A stretch of DNA of 64,000 bases from Artemisia argyi (GCA_030686995.1 CM060697.1:104779272-104843271), one strand, 5' to 3'; counted from the stretch's first letter, positions 11,656 through 23,774 are shown. The notes: generated by a model not told the origin, from the sequence alone. Translations and numbers: made by a program.

Positions 11656-13531
11656 TTGATATTTTTGTGGTGCATGCGCACACGTTCGTCTACGTCAACA
11701 AGTCCTTTGCAATCGCTTAATAACATTCCAAGAAGAAGGCGTAATCGACGATGTACAAATCGAATAGTCGAACCCGAGATTCGTACTATTCCCATCATGG
11801 CGGCCGAGCCCACTATGAATGAGCTTCTCCAAGCACCCATCGAGGGTTACGGAGATGTTATCATCATTCCAGCCATCGTGGCTTCAAGCTTAAGACGGGG
11901 TTGATAAACTTAGTCACCTTGCGTCAATTCTATGGTTTCGAGAGGGAAGATCCTCAAGATCACATTCGATGGTTCAACAAAATCACGTCTACCATCAAAT
12001 GCAAAAATGTCCCTGAGGAAGCTATCAAACTTCTTCTCTTCCCGTTTTTCCTCGATGGGGCTGCCAAAAATTAGCTAGACAAACAACCCCCTCGATCAAT
12101 TAAAACGTGGGAAGATTTGGTCAAGAAGTTTGTGAATGAGTTCTTTCCTCCATCTAAAACCACCACCCTCAAGAATGAGATCATGAAATTCATGCAGAAA
12201 TTCGATGAATCTTTCGGTGAGTCATAGGATCGTTACAAGGACATGCTTCATAAATGTCCTCATCACGGTTTCTCCGAGTTAATGCAATCGACACTTTCTA
12301 TAATGGTGTGAGCCAAGTCGATCAAGACTCTCTTAATGCCTCCGCGGGGGGTAATTTCTTGAATCGCACCACCAAAGATGCTTTGATGATCATTGAAAAC
12401 AAGTCTAAGGTCCGCATTCCACGAAGCAAATCGGTTGTTTCACAAGTTAATGTTGGTCCTTCTTCCTCATCACCCGTGGCTCAATCTAGCACCGATGCTA
12501 GACTTGACAAGCTCACGGAAGCTATTCATGCTTTGGTTCTCACCAAAACAAAGAAAGTTTCTTCTCAACCTGCTGAAGTCAAAAAGGTTGACGTTTGTGT
12601 TACTTGTGGTGGTCCACACGCTTACTACAATTGTACTGCCACCGATGGCAATCCATTTGAAGTTAATGCAATAGTCGGTAGTTCTAATCAAGGAGGTAAC
12701 CAATACCGTCCTCAAATGGAACCAAATTACCATGCTAACAACCAAAGTGGTCCACCCGGTTTTTCTCAACCCAATAATCCAAATTGATTCAATCAAAATC
12801 AACAACAAAGAAACCCGAATGTTCAAAACCAATTTCAGGCCCCTATGAACCAATATCAAAATCAAGGGGGAAATTACAACCAAGGTTCTCAAAATCATGG
12901 AAACTTGAATCGAAACCAAGGTTATGGTAATTTCAATCAAGGAAACAATTTTCATGGTAATCAAAACCATGGAAATTTTCAAAATCAAGGTTTCAATCAA
13001 AACAACCGAGCTCAAAATTTTCCTCAAAATCAAACCGTTGCTCAACCTCAATCATCAACCGATGAATTGTTGAAGCAATTTATGAAAGCTCAAGAAGAAA
13101 CTAACAGGTTGTTGATCGGTCAAATTTCTGAACTAAAGAATTCTTTAAATGATCGACCTTCAGGATCGGGAATGCTACCAAGCAACACGATCGCCAACCC
13201 GAAGGGCGATGTAAAGGCGATCACAACCCGTAGTGGAGTTTGTTATGATGGACCCGCGATTCCTACTACCTCATCTTCTTCTCCTCCCGAGGTAGTGGAA
13301 TGTGAACATGAAGCAACAAAGGAGAAGGTGCAAATTACAAGCTCACGAAGTACCGCACACGTCCAACCTCATGTTGTCCCAAAAACCAAATCCAAACCGG
13401 GAATTATTTTTGAACCCTCGGAAAGTCCCGTTCAACCAAAAGCTTCAATACCATATCCTTCGCGTTTAAATGATCAAAGAATCCATGAGCAAACTAATGA
13501 TCAAATGAAAAAGTTTCTTGAAATTTTTTAA
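11656..13531 (+). pseudogene. gag of the Athila-like element
   Basis: The structural protein starts near the ATG at 11797 (MAAEPTMNELLQAP). It is followed by a capsid-like region with 'LRQFYGFEREDPQDHIRWF' and 'TWEDLVKKFVNEFFPP' typical of the retrotransposon gag domain. An Asn/Gln/Gly-rich tail lies at 12680-13040 (NQGGNYNQG repeats). The reading frame changes around 11880 and again around 12260. Stops interrupt it near 12074 and 12226, and at 12785-12787 and 13529-13531. A Cys/His cluster (CVTCGGPHAYYNC) near 12598 is a likely nucleocapsid zinc knuckle. After 12254 the reading frame is the same as that of protease and pol. Confidence 0.85.
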
Positions 13532-13573
13532 AAATTACACTTCGTCATTAGTTTCGCGGATGCTCTTCTCTAT

Positions 13574-14191
13574 ATGCCCAAGTTTGCTTCCACTTTCAAG
13601 AGTCTTCTAAGTAACAAAGAGAAACTATTTGAACTCACCAAAACCCGTTTGAATGAGAATTGTTCGGCGGTTCTTCTTAAGAAATTTCCCGAAAAATTAG
13701 GGGACCCTGGAAAATTTCTCATTCCATGTGATTCCCAAAAGCTTGAGGAATGCTTTGCCTTGGCCGATCTTGGCGCTAGCATAAACCTCATGCCTTTCTC
13801 TATTTGGCAAAAACTTTCACTTCCCGAGCTTACACCAACACGAATGAATCTAGAATTAGCAACCCGTTCGGTTACGATTCCGAAGGGTATTGCTGAAGAT
13901 GTCTTTGTGAAGGTTGGCAAGTTCCATTTTCCTGCCGACTTCGTAGTCGTTGATTTTGATGCCGATCCTCGAGTCCCCCTTATTTTGGGAAGACCATTCT
14001 TAAAAACGGCTCGTGCATTAATCGACGTCTTCGAAGGAGAAATGACTCTTAGAGTTGGCAATGAAAAGTTGGTCATAAACATTGAAAACACTTCAAAAGA
14101 TCTTCTCGAACTTGAACGAGAAGCAATTAACCAAATTGATGTCATCGATGTTGCATGCGATGACTATTTTGAAGAAGTGTTAAATGTGTAA
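13574..14191 (+). pseudogene. Aspartic protease domain of the Athila-like element
   Basis: This 205-codon open stretch contains the retropepsin-like active-site motif ADLGASINLMP at about residues 67-77, with the flap/second-half motif VPLILGRPFLKTARALIDV at about residues 134-152. It would cleave the gag-pol polyprotein. It shares the frame of the downstream RT and is separated from it by a TAA at 14189-14191. The DLGAS form (Leu instead of Ser/Thr before Gly) is usual in plant Athila-type elements. The upstream boundary with gag is another in-frame stop at 13529. Confidence 0.85.
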
Positions 14192-14281
14192 GGATCAATC
14201 AATCCTTCCATTGATGTCTCTCCCCCCTCTCTTACTCCATTTCTAGGAGGTGACTTCATTTTTGAAGAAATAGAAGCTTGT

Positions 14282-15238
14282 TTGTCATGTGATTCTCATG
14301 TTGATAATGATTTAATCAATCCCGAGGAAGACATATTTCTACTTGAGAAGTTGCTCAATGATGACCCATCATCTCTTCCTCCAAAAGATCTTCATAATTT
14401 GGAAGTCAAAGATGTTGAAGAAACTGATGACTTTCCTGAGGTCGAACTCAAGGAACTTCCACCTCATCTTGAGTACGCAGTTTTGGAGGGTGACGATAAT
14501 TTTCCCGTCATAATTGCTAAAGACTTGAATGAGGAAAACAAAACCGCTCTTTTCAAGGTTTTAAAGTCACACAAGCGAGCCATTGCTTGGAGACTTTCCG
14601 ACATCAAGGGTATTAACCCGGAATTTTGTATGCATAAAATTTTAATGGATGATGACTTTAAACCGGCGGTTCAACAACAAAGAAGGGTAAATCCTAAGAT
14701 TCATGAGGTTATCAAGCAAGAGGTCATTAAACTTCTTGATGCCGGTTTGATTTACCCTATTTCGGATAGTCCTTGGGTGAGTCCCGTTCATTGCGTGCCC
14801 AAGAAAGGTGGCATAACGGTTGTAAAAAATGATGATAACGAGTTAATTCCGACTCGATTGGTAACGGGTTGGCGCGTTTGCATTGATTATCGAAAATTAA
14901 ACGATGCCACCCGCAAAGACCACTTTCCATTACCTTTCATGGATCAAATGCTCAAAAGATTAGCGGGAAACGAGTACTATTGTTTCCTTGACGGTTTTTC
15001 GGGTTATTTCCAAATTCCCATCGATCCTCAAGATCAAGAAAAAATGACTTTTACGTGCCCATACGGAACATTTGCTTATCGACGCATGCCTTTTGGCTTA
15101 TGCAATGCTCCGGGCACGTTTCAAAGATGCATGATGGCCATTTTTCACGACATGATCGAGAAAACAATGGAGGTCTTCTTGGATGATTTTTCGGTCATTG
15201 GGAATTCATTCGAATCATGTCTCTCTAATTTAGACTAA
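14282..15238 (+). pseudogene. Reverse transcriptase domain of the Athila-like element
   Basis: This 318-codon stretch holds the RT fingers and palm. It runs from an acidic linker, through SPWVSPVHCVPKKGGITVV and RVCIDYRKLNDATRKDHFPL, then FSGYFQIPIDPQDQEKMTFTC, RRMPFGLCNAPGTFQRCM, to the catalytic FLDDFSV at about residue 300. The two catalytic aspartates are intact and Phe replaces the usual Tyr of YxDD, common in this clade. A TAA at 15236-15238 cuts the protein directly after the palm, and translation continues in the same frame into the RT thumb and RNase H. Confidence 0.9.
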
Positions 15239-16585
15239 ATGCTTCAAAGGTGTAAAAACACCAACCTTAGTCTAAATTGGGAGAAAAGTCATTTCATGGT
15301 CAAGGAAGGAATTGTCCTTGGCCATAAGATTTCCAAGAGTAGGATTGAGGTTGATAAAGCTAAAATCGATGTCATTGCTAAACTTCCTCCTCCCACTACT
15401 GTCAAAGGTGTTCGGAGTTTCCTGGGTCATGCCGGCTTCTATCGTAGATTCATCCAAGATTTCTCGAAGATAGCTAGGCCTATGACCCGACTTCTTGAAA
15501 AAGAGACTCCATTTGTCTTCTCCAATGAGTGCATCGAAGCTTTTCAAACTCTCAAGAAAAAGCTCACCGAGGCACCCATTCTAGTTGCCCCCGATTGGGA
15601 CCTACCTTTCGAACTTATGTGTGATGCAAGCGACTTCGCAATATGTGCGGTCTTGGGGCAACGAAAAACCAAACATTTTCAGCCGATTCATTATGCAAGC
15701 AAAACCTTGACCGAAGCCCAAGCTCATTACACCACAACGGAAAAAGAATTACTCGCCGTGGTGTATGCGTTTGAGAAGTTTCGGCCATATTTGATCTTGA
15801 CTAAATGCATAGTGTACACGGATCACTCGGTTCTTAAATATCTCTTTGCCAAGCAAGATGCAAAGCCGAGATTGCTCCGTTGGGTTCTCCTCCTACAAGA
15901 ATTTGATATCATCATTCGTGATAAAAAGGGAGCCGAGAACCTCGCTGCTGACCATCTTTCCCGATTGGAGAACCCTCATCAAGGTGTTCTCGAGAAAAAA
16001 GAAATAAATGAAACATTTCCTCTCGAGACACTTAATGTGATTTCCTTTCGTGGTGATTCTAGTACCCCATGGTTTGTCGACTTTGCAAACTACCATGCGG
16101 GGAACTTCGTTGTTAAAGGGATGTCGTCCCACCAAAAGAGAAAGTTTTTCAAAGATGTTAATCACTACTTTTGGGACAATCCCTATCTGTTTAAAATTTG
16201 TGCGGATCAGGTTATTCAAAGGTGTGTTCATGGCCACGAAGCCATGGAAATCCTTAAGGCTTGTCATAATGGACCCACCGGGGGACATCATGGCCTGAAC
16301 TACACCGCTCGAAAAGTATTTGAGTCCGGTTTTTATTGGCCCTCCATTTACAAAGACGCCCATGACCTAGTCAAATCTTGTGACTCGTGTCAACATCAAG
16401 GAAAGATCACACAACGGGATGAAATGCCACAAAATGTCATCCAAGTTTGTGAGATCTTTGATGTTTGGGGCATAGACTTTATGGGGCCGTTCCCGTCTTC
16501 ACGAGGGAACAAGTACATACTCATGGCCGTTGACTACTTGTCAAAATGGGTCAAAGCAAAAGCTCTCCCAACCAACGATGCCTGA
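15239..16585 (+). pseudogene. RT connection, RNase H and integrase N-terminus of the Athila-like element
   Basis: Same frame as the RT. It opens with the thumb ([36 protein letters not shown]). The RNase H domain has [13 protein letters not shown] at about residues 129-141, [19 protein letters not shown] and the TDHSVLKYL motif. The integrase zinc-binding HHCC module has its first histidine in the [11 protein letters not shown] region and its cysteines in CDSCQ at about residues 383-387. The first catalytic Asp of integrase lies in [16 protein letters not shown] at 16583-16585 interrupts between the first and second catalytic acids. Confidence 0.9.
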
Positions 16586-16600
16586 GTAGTTGTAAAATTT

Positions 16601-16954
16601 TTGAAATCTTTATTCTCGAGGTTTGGAACTCCCCGTGCTATCATTAGTGATCGCGGTACTCACTTTTGCAACGAACAATTTGCAAAAGTCATGCTCAAGT
16701 ATGGTGTCACTCACCGACTTGCTACCGCTTATCACCCACAAACAAGTGGGCAAGTGGAGGTTTCAAACCGTGGTTTGAAAAGGATTCTCGAAAGAACCGT
16801 AGGCGAAAACCGTGCCTCTTGGTCGGATAAGTTAGACGACGCTCTATGGGCTTTTCGCACGGCTTATAAAACACCCATCGGGTGTACTCCTTATAAGATC
16901 GTGTATGGAAAAGCTTGTCATCTACCGATTGAGCTCGAGCACAAAGCCTATTGA
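16601..16954 (+). pseudogene. Integrase catalytic core, second half
   Basis: Continues the integrase in the same frame. [20 protein letters not shown] carries the second catalytic Asp. [20 protein letters not shown] carries the catalytic Glu 35 residues later, giving the D,D-35-E spacing. The core would join the cDNA ends to target DNA. It ends at a TGA (16952-16954) where the same frame continues into the C-terminal part. Confidence 0.88.
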
Positions 16955-16957
16955 GCT

Positions 16958-17353
16958 TTGAAGAATGCCAATTTTGATCTTAAGTCTGCAGGTGATCATA
17001 GGAAAGTTCAACTCAATGAACTCAATGAACTTCGTGATCAAGCTTACGAAAACTCTTTAATCTATAAAGAGAAAACAAAGAAGATCCATGACTCCAAAAT
17101 CAAGAACCGCGTTTTCAACGTTGGTGACCGAGTCCTTCTTTTTAACTCTCGTTTAAAGATCTTTTCGGGTAAGGTTAAAACCCGCTGGACTGGACCTTTC
17201 ACCGTTGCCAAAGTTTTTCCTTATGGCACCGTCGAGTTATCTCAAGACAACGGTCCAAATTTCAAAGTAAATGGGCATCGGTTGAAACATTATTTTGGAG
17301 GGGACATACCACCAATTGTCCCGGACCTCCAAACTTTCCCCATGGACCAATGA
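16958..17353 (+). pseudogene. Integrase C-terminal region
   Basis: Same frame again, 131 codons. It contains the conserved GDRVLLFNSRLKIFSGKVKT motif and the WTGPFTV segment of the integrase C-terminal SH3-like domain. No chromodomain follows, which excludes chromoviruses and supports an Athila-type element. It ends in MDQ-stop at 17351-17353, the apparent natural end of pol. Confidence 0.85.
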
Positions 17354-18226
17354 ATTCGGGGATCGAGTCAAGCTAGCGACTCGATAAACAAAAACAGTAG
17401 CAACAACATGGGTTTTCACCCGTGTATCTGATTTCTTTCTACTTTCTAACACCCTAGTGTGGGGGAGTGGCCACCCCCTGCAGCTACTTGAGATGTATAT
17501 ACCTTCAAAAAAAATGTGTTTGTATAAATAAAGGGAAAAATGAAAAATGACATTCCCACAGTTAGCTTTTAATATTCTCGTCTTTCATTCAAAATTTCGG
17601 TATAATAGCCGGGACTTTGAATATTGAGGACAATATTCACTTCTAAGTATGGGGGAGGGGAAAATTCTAGCGAATTTTATCAAATTATACCGTCTAGTAG
17701 CCCCGTTTTTGGTCAAAATTTAAAAAAAAAATCACTTTATTTCAAAATTTTTTGTGGTTATCAATTTGCCATGTCTAAATGACTAAAGGATTGGCTAATC
17801 CAGGAGCAAACGGCTCTTGGTAAAGATAACTCAAACCCGTTGATAGCTTGCAATTTGCCAAAAATTGTATGGTTCCTCAACTCCCCATATCCTCAAAAGC
17901 AAATGAGTTGGCTAGCCCGCAAGATTATGGCTTGTGGTAAAGGCAGTGGAAAAACCATAATTGGTAATCAACTCACCAAGATGTTAACTGTTCCATCAAG
18001 AGTTGGCTAGTCTAGGAGCAAACGGCTTCTGGTAAAGACAAATCAAAACCGTTGAAAGCTGGTGGTTTGCTAAAAATCACATGGTCATCGGATGGACCAT
18101 AACTCTTACTTGGACCCAAAACATCCGGCTACTCCAAAAGTGATGGCTTTTGGTAAAGAGACTTCAAATCCATTAATTTTTCTCAAAAAGATTGCTAGGG
18201 ACTAGCAATAGTTTAGTGTGGGGGAT
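17354..18226 (+). other. Spacer between integrase and 3' LTR with imperfect tandem repeats and purine tract
   Basis: No env-like frame is present. Bases 17785-18180 contain four imperfect ~110-bp units, each with 'ttggcta...ggagcaaacggct..tggtaaag' or a diverged form (starting about 17791, 17906, 18001, 18126). Three purine-rich strings occur: gtgtgggggagtgg at 17457, gtatgggggagggg at 17648 and gtgtgggggat at 18216-18226. The last abuts the LTR start and is the likely polypurine tract that primes plus-strand synthesis. Confidence 0.7.
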
Positions 18227-21200
18227 TGATGAGTGTGTAAATACTCATCATTTTTAGTCAAATCTGAACTGCAAAATGATCAAAAACATTCAAAAACGCA
18301 CCAAAATACAAAGAAAATCCCAAAGATCGTATTTTATATGTTTCTAATGCAAAACGAGTGAAAACAAATGAAAAACGAACAAAATTTGCATAATTGGCAG
18401 TTTTAGTCCCCCAACTTTCAAAGTTTTACAAAACTAGTCCCTGGTCAGTCATTTCAAAGAAAAGTCAACCCTTGCTCTTTAAAAGACAAAATGAATCACT
18501 AATGATCTTTGGGTAAAATTTTTTCAAAAGATTTCAAATTAAACCTTTGAAATTTCACAATTGACATGTTTGGTCCCTGTACTTTGCAAATTTGACAGAA
18601 TTGGTCACCGGGTGATCTTTCTTTGGAGAATATGCAACAAAGGTCCTTGGGAAATAAAAGGTGGTCACAAATAGCCCTTGGTGATAGTTTGGAAAAATGG
18701 CAGAAGTGGTCCTCAAGTTTCAGCAAATTACAAAATGGTCCTTGTGAAATTATAAGTATAAAATCAAACGGACCTTTTGATATTATTAAAACACATGAAA
18801 CTAACCAAGCCCACTTTACACTTTAATCCCTCCCCTCGGCCCAAAAATCATTTCCGGCCCACAATAAATCCACAACCATGTTATTATTAATAAAACCAAA
18901 GATGGGGGGTCAAACGGGTCAAACCGAGCACAATACCCTGTCTTCTTCCCCAAAACACTTTCCCCCCGTGAACCTGCAATCAGCCAAACCCAACCATCAC
19001 CATCACCCCTTGTCTTCCACTCCATATCCAAATCCCACTACTTCCTCAATCCCTCACACAACCCGTACCTAACCCCTTCCAGGTCACCAATCCACCACAA
19101 CCTGTTTTGGCGCCAAGAAGCAATTCAAAGGTTTGGATGGTATCTCTACATAATGGATGGCTAGGATTTAATGAGATGATGATGTTGCCCTAATTCCAGA
19201 GATGAAAACAAAGAGAAGCAAGATGTACCTACCACTTTGAAGCAGTATAAATAGGACTTTTGTAGCCGACATAAGGCATCCCATATTTTATCTATGTATC
19301 TTTTATGTTTTCAAAATGAAAGTTCAGTAGCTTTTGTAATTTCAAGTTAAGTTTAATGAAAAAGATTTCTTTGAGTTTTATTCTCACTTGCAGTTAATTA
19401 AATTTTTAAATTCCTTGTTGTTATCCTTTGGTTTTATTTAAGTTGCTAAAGAAATCTCAGATTGAAAAAGAAAAAGAAATAAGCAGAATTCAGAAAAGAA
19501 AAAAAAAAGAGAAAGAGAAAAATTCAGAAAAATAAAATGGTGAAAGAAAAAAAAAGGGAAGCAGTTGCAGAATGGAAATGAAGTGGTTTAGAGTCTCAGT
19601 GGGAGACATTAGGGTGTAATAGGGTTTAGATTCTCAGTTCTGAGTGTTACTTGGCTTTGGATGTCAAGTAAGTAAATTCACCAACGAATTTCATATGATA
19701 TGCTTGATACAATTTGTTGTTATTAAGTGATACTTACTGCTTATTTAATGTTTGTTTGATCTTAGTATAAAGTAATTAGTGTAGTATTAGTATTGATTTG
19801 CTCATTTCCTTTGTCACTCATTAAACCAATCTGAATTAAGGGTGTTTGGGTTAAGCCTTTTGGCTGAGATAATGTTGATATTTGGAGTCAAATATACTTG
19901 GGTCATTATTCTTAAGTGAAACACAGGCCATATTGGCAATTTAGTTGGTCTCTTTTTCTCAAAAAGTAAAAATCTTTCTCTCCCCACTATGGCAGTTAAC
20001 TGCTAGTGGAATTGAGCTTAAGCTCTTTTGAACCAAACCATACACGATTTAACTTAGTAGAAATAGATTAAATTAGGATTAATAATCATAAATGAATTAT
20101 TTGTGTTCAATCTAAACTCACCAAAGTCAACAATTTTAAGAATATTCAAAAAGTCAAGGTCCAAAGTGGGCAGAAAATCCAAAATTTCAAAGAATTTTCA
20201 TGAATTTTGTGTGAGTTTTTAAAGCATGTAATTTTTTGAGTCTAAAGTATCTCAGCTCATCTTTAAAATCCCATAAGTGTCTTAATTTTGTGAATTTTTT
20301 TGTGGGCCCCACTTCCCTTCAAACAGACCTGCAGGGAGGGTTTTCCCTTTGAACCCATTTTGACCCACATTTCAAATGAACTCATCTTGGTCAGTTTTGA
20401 GGTGTTTGTAGTTGTTTGTTGTTGATTTTAGAAGTCTTTTAGGTAGTAAGTAAGTCTTAGCTCTTAGATTGCCTTTTAGTGCTTAATGAGTGCTTGAAAT
20501 CAAGCCCTTTTTGAGCCTATTTTTCACCACTGCTGCAAACTCTTAAAGTTCTTGTTCTTGTATACTGAGTTTGGTGATTAATTTTGAGTGTGTTGTTGTT
20601 GCTGTCATTTATTATTGTTGTTATTTATATGTTTGAGCTTTTTATAGTTTAAGTGTTCATTTGAGCTTCTTATGAGCTTGTTTAGTTCCTGGCTGCTACT
20701 ATTGATGCTCAGTTATATACTGAGCTTGTTTGATCATTGCATCTGATTGATCTTGCCTTCTTACTGATTGTTGTTAGTTATTTGATGGTTGTTTTGTTTG
20801 TTTATGTTGGAATTAGATCTTGGTTTTGGCTCATTTGAGGTTCTTGTTGGCTGCCAAATCCAAATAAGCTCACTTAAACACCTTAAACCCCCACTGTTGC
20901 AACTTCCTTTTTTAAATTGCTTATTTAGTCAGTTTTAGAAATTGTTGTAGTTATAGAAAATGTTTGTTTTTGTGTTTTTAGTATGTTTGTTAAAGAAAGT
21001 TTAAAAAAAATAGTTTTTCAAAAACAGGAAGTCACAGGGGTCGAACCTGTGACCTCCCTCTCACACACAGACACAATACCACGCCACACAACCACTATGC
21101 CCTTGGGACTTTTTCTCATTTGGTTTACTTAATTAATTCTTTTATAATAGTCTTTACTTTTAACCCTTTTTAGCTTATCAAATCTGAATAAGTCCTTATC

Positions 21201-21920
21201 AGCTTATTAGTAGTAGCTTATTCCAATTCAGCATTTTTCTTAAGTTTGTAATAACATAAAGTGATTTTCAAAAAAGTTTTAGATTTTTACTTAGTGGTTT
21301 ATTTATTATAATTTAATTAGTGGTAATTAGTTTTTAACTCATAATAAATAGAATTTTAGTCGGAAAATTAATTTTCTTTTTTCTAAAAATTTCTTTTGTC
21401 CTTTAGTACGTAAGAAAATTATTCGTAAACTCGTAGGACATTTGGAACTCAAAATTCGCGTTTTATTTTGCGCAATAGCGTATTTTTTAATTAAACGTCA
21501 CGTTTCTAATTTGGTTAACGTTTTAGGATTCCCGATAAGTAATTATGTTTTCCCGTAGTGTTTTAGGCTTTTCCTAGTTAATTAGTTGCCTTAGGTTAAT
21601 TTATCTTTACTTTCGTTCGTTAATTTTCAATTTCGTTAATTTAACATATCGTAAAAGCAAATAACCTTTCCAATCATACAAGATTTTAATCCCAATCTCA
21701 TTTGAAGCTTTCCATTCACACCTCATTGGGGTACGACCCGGGAAATCACTTCCCGGTCTCACAATTTGAATATTACTTTCACAAGTTTTGCGAGGTAATC
21801 GTTTTCCTAAACGGTTTACTCGTGTTACTTCACGTTTATTTGTCTCACGACAAATTAAACCTCACGCTCGTTGATATTTTGATAAATTGTTGTTTGCACA
21901 CACCAAAACACAATGAATCA
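18227..21920 (+). repeat. 3' LTR of the Athila-like element, full length
   Basis: This 3694-bp LTR starts tgatgagtg right after the purine tract and ends caatgaatca. Its start matches the minus-strand start of the solo LTR at 4767. Its last 1.35 kb match the truncated 5' LTR. It includes an inverted-repeat-like start (actcatca about 20 bp in), purine-rich low-complexity sequence at 19455-19570, and the conserved segment 'caggggtcgaacctgtgacctc' at 21035-21056. Frames such as 18878-19072 and 21702-21971 are non-coding. Confidence 0.88.
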
Positions 21921-22133
21921 ATACATGTTCACTTACTATTGTGGAGATTCATGATCGAGTTTGTTTCTTAAAAACATATTTGGGGTTTCCCCTTACACTT
22001 ATCTTTTGCAAAATACCTTTGGATGAAGTTAAGACTAAGCCAAACAACAAAATAAAGTATTTTCACCATTTTAGTTTTGAAACATGATCTACCAACAATA
22101 AAAATAAAGCATGCATACGGAAACAAATAACAA
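21921..22133 (-). other. Short piece of the gag-pro element between the Athila-like element and the Helitron
   Basis: Contains the 'tttccccttacacttatc' string that marks the non-coding part of the gag-pro element elsewhere (7930, 8577, 9489). It fits as 213 bp of outer-element sequence left between two insertions. No coding is seen. Confidence 0.55.
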
Positions 22134-22164
22134 CTAGTACAATACCCGTGCGTTGCCCGGGTAT
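22134..22164 (-). terminator. Helitron 3' terminus: hairpin plus CTAG
   Basis: Minus strand: a 7-bp perfect stem (atacccg/cgggtat, bases 22164-22158 and 22148-22142) with a 9-base loop, four bases, then CTAG at 22137-22134. The stem-loop 'cccgggcaacgcacggg' followed by actag is a well-known form of plant Helitron 3' ends and acts as the transposition terminator. Confidence 0.85.
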
Positions 22165-22400
22165 AACGATTCAATAAAATATATAAAAAAAAGTTATAAA
22201 CTCATGTTCTGTATATTTTATAAAAAAACACACACACACATCTAAAAGTGCATAATCATTCTTATTTAATGGAAGCATTAAATGTAAAACATACGAAAAC
22301 ACTAAAATAAGTTTGAAACAACGATACAAAAGGCAAACAATTCATCGAAAAATAAAACAACTGGTGAATTCTTCAAGACTATGAATGATTAGTCAAATAT

Positions 22401-23769
22401 TCATATTTGAGATTCTTTCATATCATCTTTCTTCACATAAGCTTCCATCGAATCTTCTTCATCCATAACAGCTTCTTTCGCATCAACTTGTCTCATATCA
22501 CCTTCTTTCATATCAACCTCCATCATAACAACTTCGTTTGTATCAAATTCTTTCGAGTCAGCTTCTTTTAAAGGTTCACTAAGTTGATAAACCGCATCAT
22601 TATATACATGAGGAGTCGCGATATCTTTATGAGTGTCACTCGGATTGTCCTCATTTATCATTGTAGCATGAGCAGGAGAGCCCTCAAATGTATCTATTAT
22701 AGTTGTAGTCGTTTCACATTTGATAATATTTTCAGATCTATCTTGAGAAGGTGCCACATTAGCATCACGAACCTCATGTACTGTTGAAAGGGAAACCTCA
22801 ACTTCAGTTTTAGGAATTGTATGAGTAGTTGATCCAGAGACGGAACCCCACTGAATCTCATCCATAATCCTTTCTTCTTCATCGGTTATTTTTTAGTTAA
22901 CCGAGTCAAGCTTTGGAGGTGATATCATTCCATATTTTCCCTTCACTACATCAACAGTATCACCATAATACTTAGTAGCAGTATACCTACGAACAAATGT
23001 AGGTGCTAGATTATACTTATCAATCTTGATACGAAGAACGATACTTCGACCAATGAGTTTTTCAACAAAGAAATCATCTAACCAATAGGGGACATCAGCA
23101 CCCTAGATAAAAGGATGGCATGTGTTTAGTAATAATAAGATGTAAATATAGTAAGTTGAATGAAAAGAAATTGTGATTAACCAACCTCTTTGATACTCTT
23201 AGTAAGCAACTCTTCAACCGTATATCCTAGTAGTTGATTTGCAATTGTATTGAAAAGTACACAATTGATTTCGTCATCGTCTTGTGTACCTATGGTTATC
23301 ACTAACTTGTACCTATAATGAGAAGAACATGAATAAGAAGTAGATAAAATGCTTGTTCATCGTGATATGAATAACTTACGTTTGACGCGGGTTTGTAACA
23401 TTCTTTTTACATTCTTTACAGTAATAATGAACATCCGCCAACTAGACTTTGTGGCAACACGTGGGACATTGTATGAATTTCCAGTCGTTATGCAAGTCAA
23501 TTCCAACCACCATTGAACTGATAATGAACTTTGTTCCCTGTTTACATGCAATGGAGAATAGTAAAACATTAATACAAAAGAATATATTTTGTAGTCAAGA
23601 TCCGGTTTACATTTCATGTCAATTACCACATTAACGCCATTAGCGAGATGCTGATAGAATTCCTGGATAGTTGTTATTTTTATCTCCTCAGTTTTAAGCA
23701 CATTGGATGTAGGAACATTGGATGGAAATTTAACCGGTTGAATTGGCCTATTAAATCACAACATAAAGG
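22401..23769 (-). pseudogene. Helitron RPA1-like protein, C-terminal half
   Basis: Replication protein A large subunit homologue, an ssDNA-binding protein carried by plant Helitrons. Minus-strand exons encode a DBD-C-like OB fold with a zinc-ribbon: WKFIQCPTCCHKV, then YYCKECKKNVTNP (four Cys in two CxxC pairs) at about 23470-23385. Then comes a stretch ending FNTIANQLLGYTVEELL. After an intron, KYYGDTVDVVKGKYGM leads into a long acidic tail at 22401-22865 with Met-Lys-Glu-Gly repeats. In-frame stops interrupt the zinc ribbon (TAG 23442-23444) and the start of the tail (TAA 22893-22895). The 5' half of the gene is at 35766-38082, across the copia insertion. Confidence 0.82.
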
Positions 23770-23774
23770 TAAAC
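23770..23774. repeat. Target-site duplication taaac of the copia element, left copy
   Basis: taaac abuts the left LTR, and an identical taaac follows the right LTR at 35761-35765. Removing the element with one copy gives continuous intron sequence of the Helitron RPA gene. Confidence 0.9.

Larger units (their letters stand above)
9797..21920 (+). mobile_element. Athila-like Ty3/gypsy retrotransposon, decayed
   Basis: The order is truncated 5' LTR, a PBS of the type used by Athila elements, gag, protease, RT, RNase H, integrase, a short repeat-bearing spacer, a purine tract and a 3.7-kb 3' LTR. The order PR-RT-RH-IN places it in Ty3/gypsy. The DLGAS protease motif, very long LTRs and absence of a chromodomain after integrase fit the Athila clade. 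The internal frame is broken by at least six in-frame stops and by frameshifts in the first third of gag. There is no env-like frame between integrase and 3' LTR. It lies inside the gag-pro element. No TSD is seen, because the left end is truncated. Confidence 0.85.

Noticed and set aside
12470..13051. 193-codon minus-strand frame
   Set aside because: Shadow of the Asn/Gln-rich gag tail on the opposite strand; Ile/Leu/Val-rich by composition.
13570..14145. 191-codon minus-strand frame
   Set aside because: Antisense shadow of the Athila-like protease domain, which has clear motifs.
17354..18226. Env-like gene expected in some Athila elements
   Set aside because: No open frame with signal peptide or membrane segment; the space is only 870 bp and is filled by repeats.
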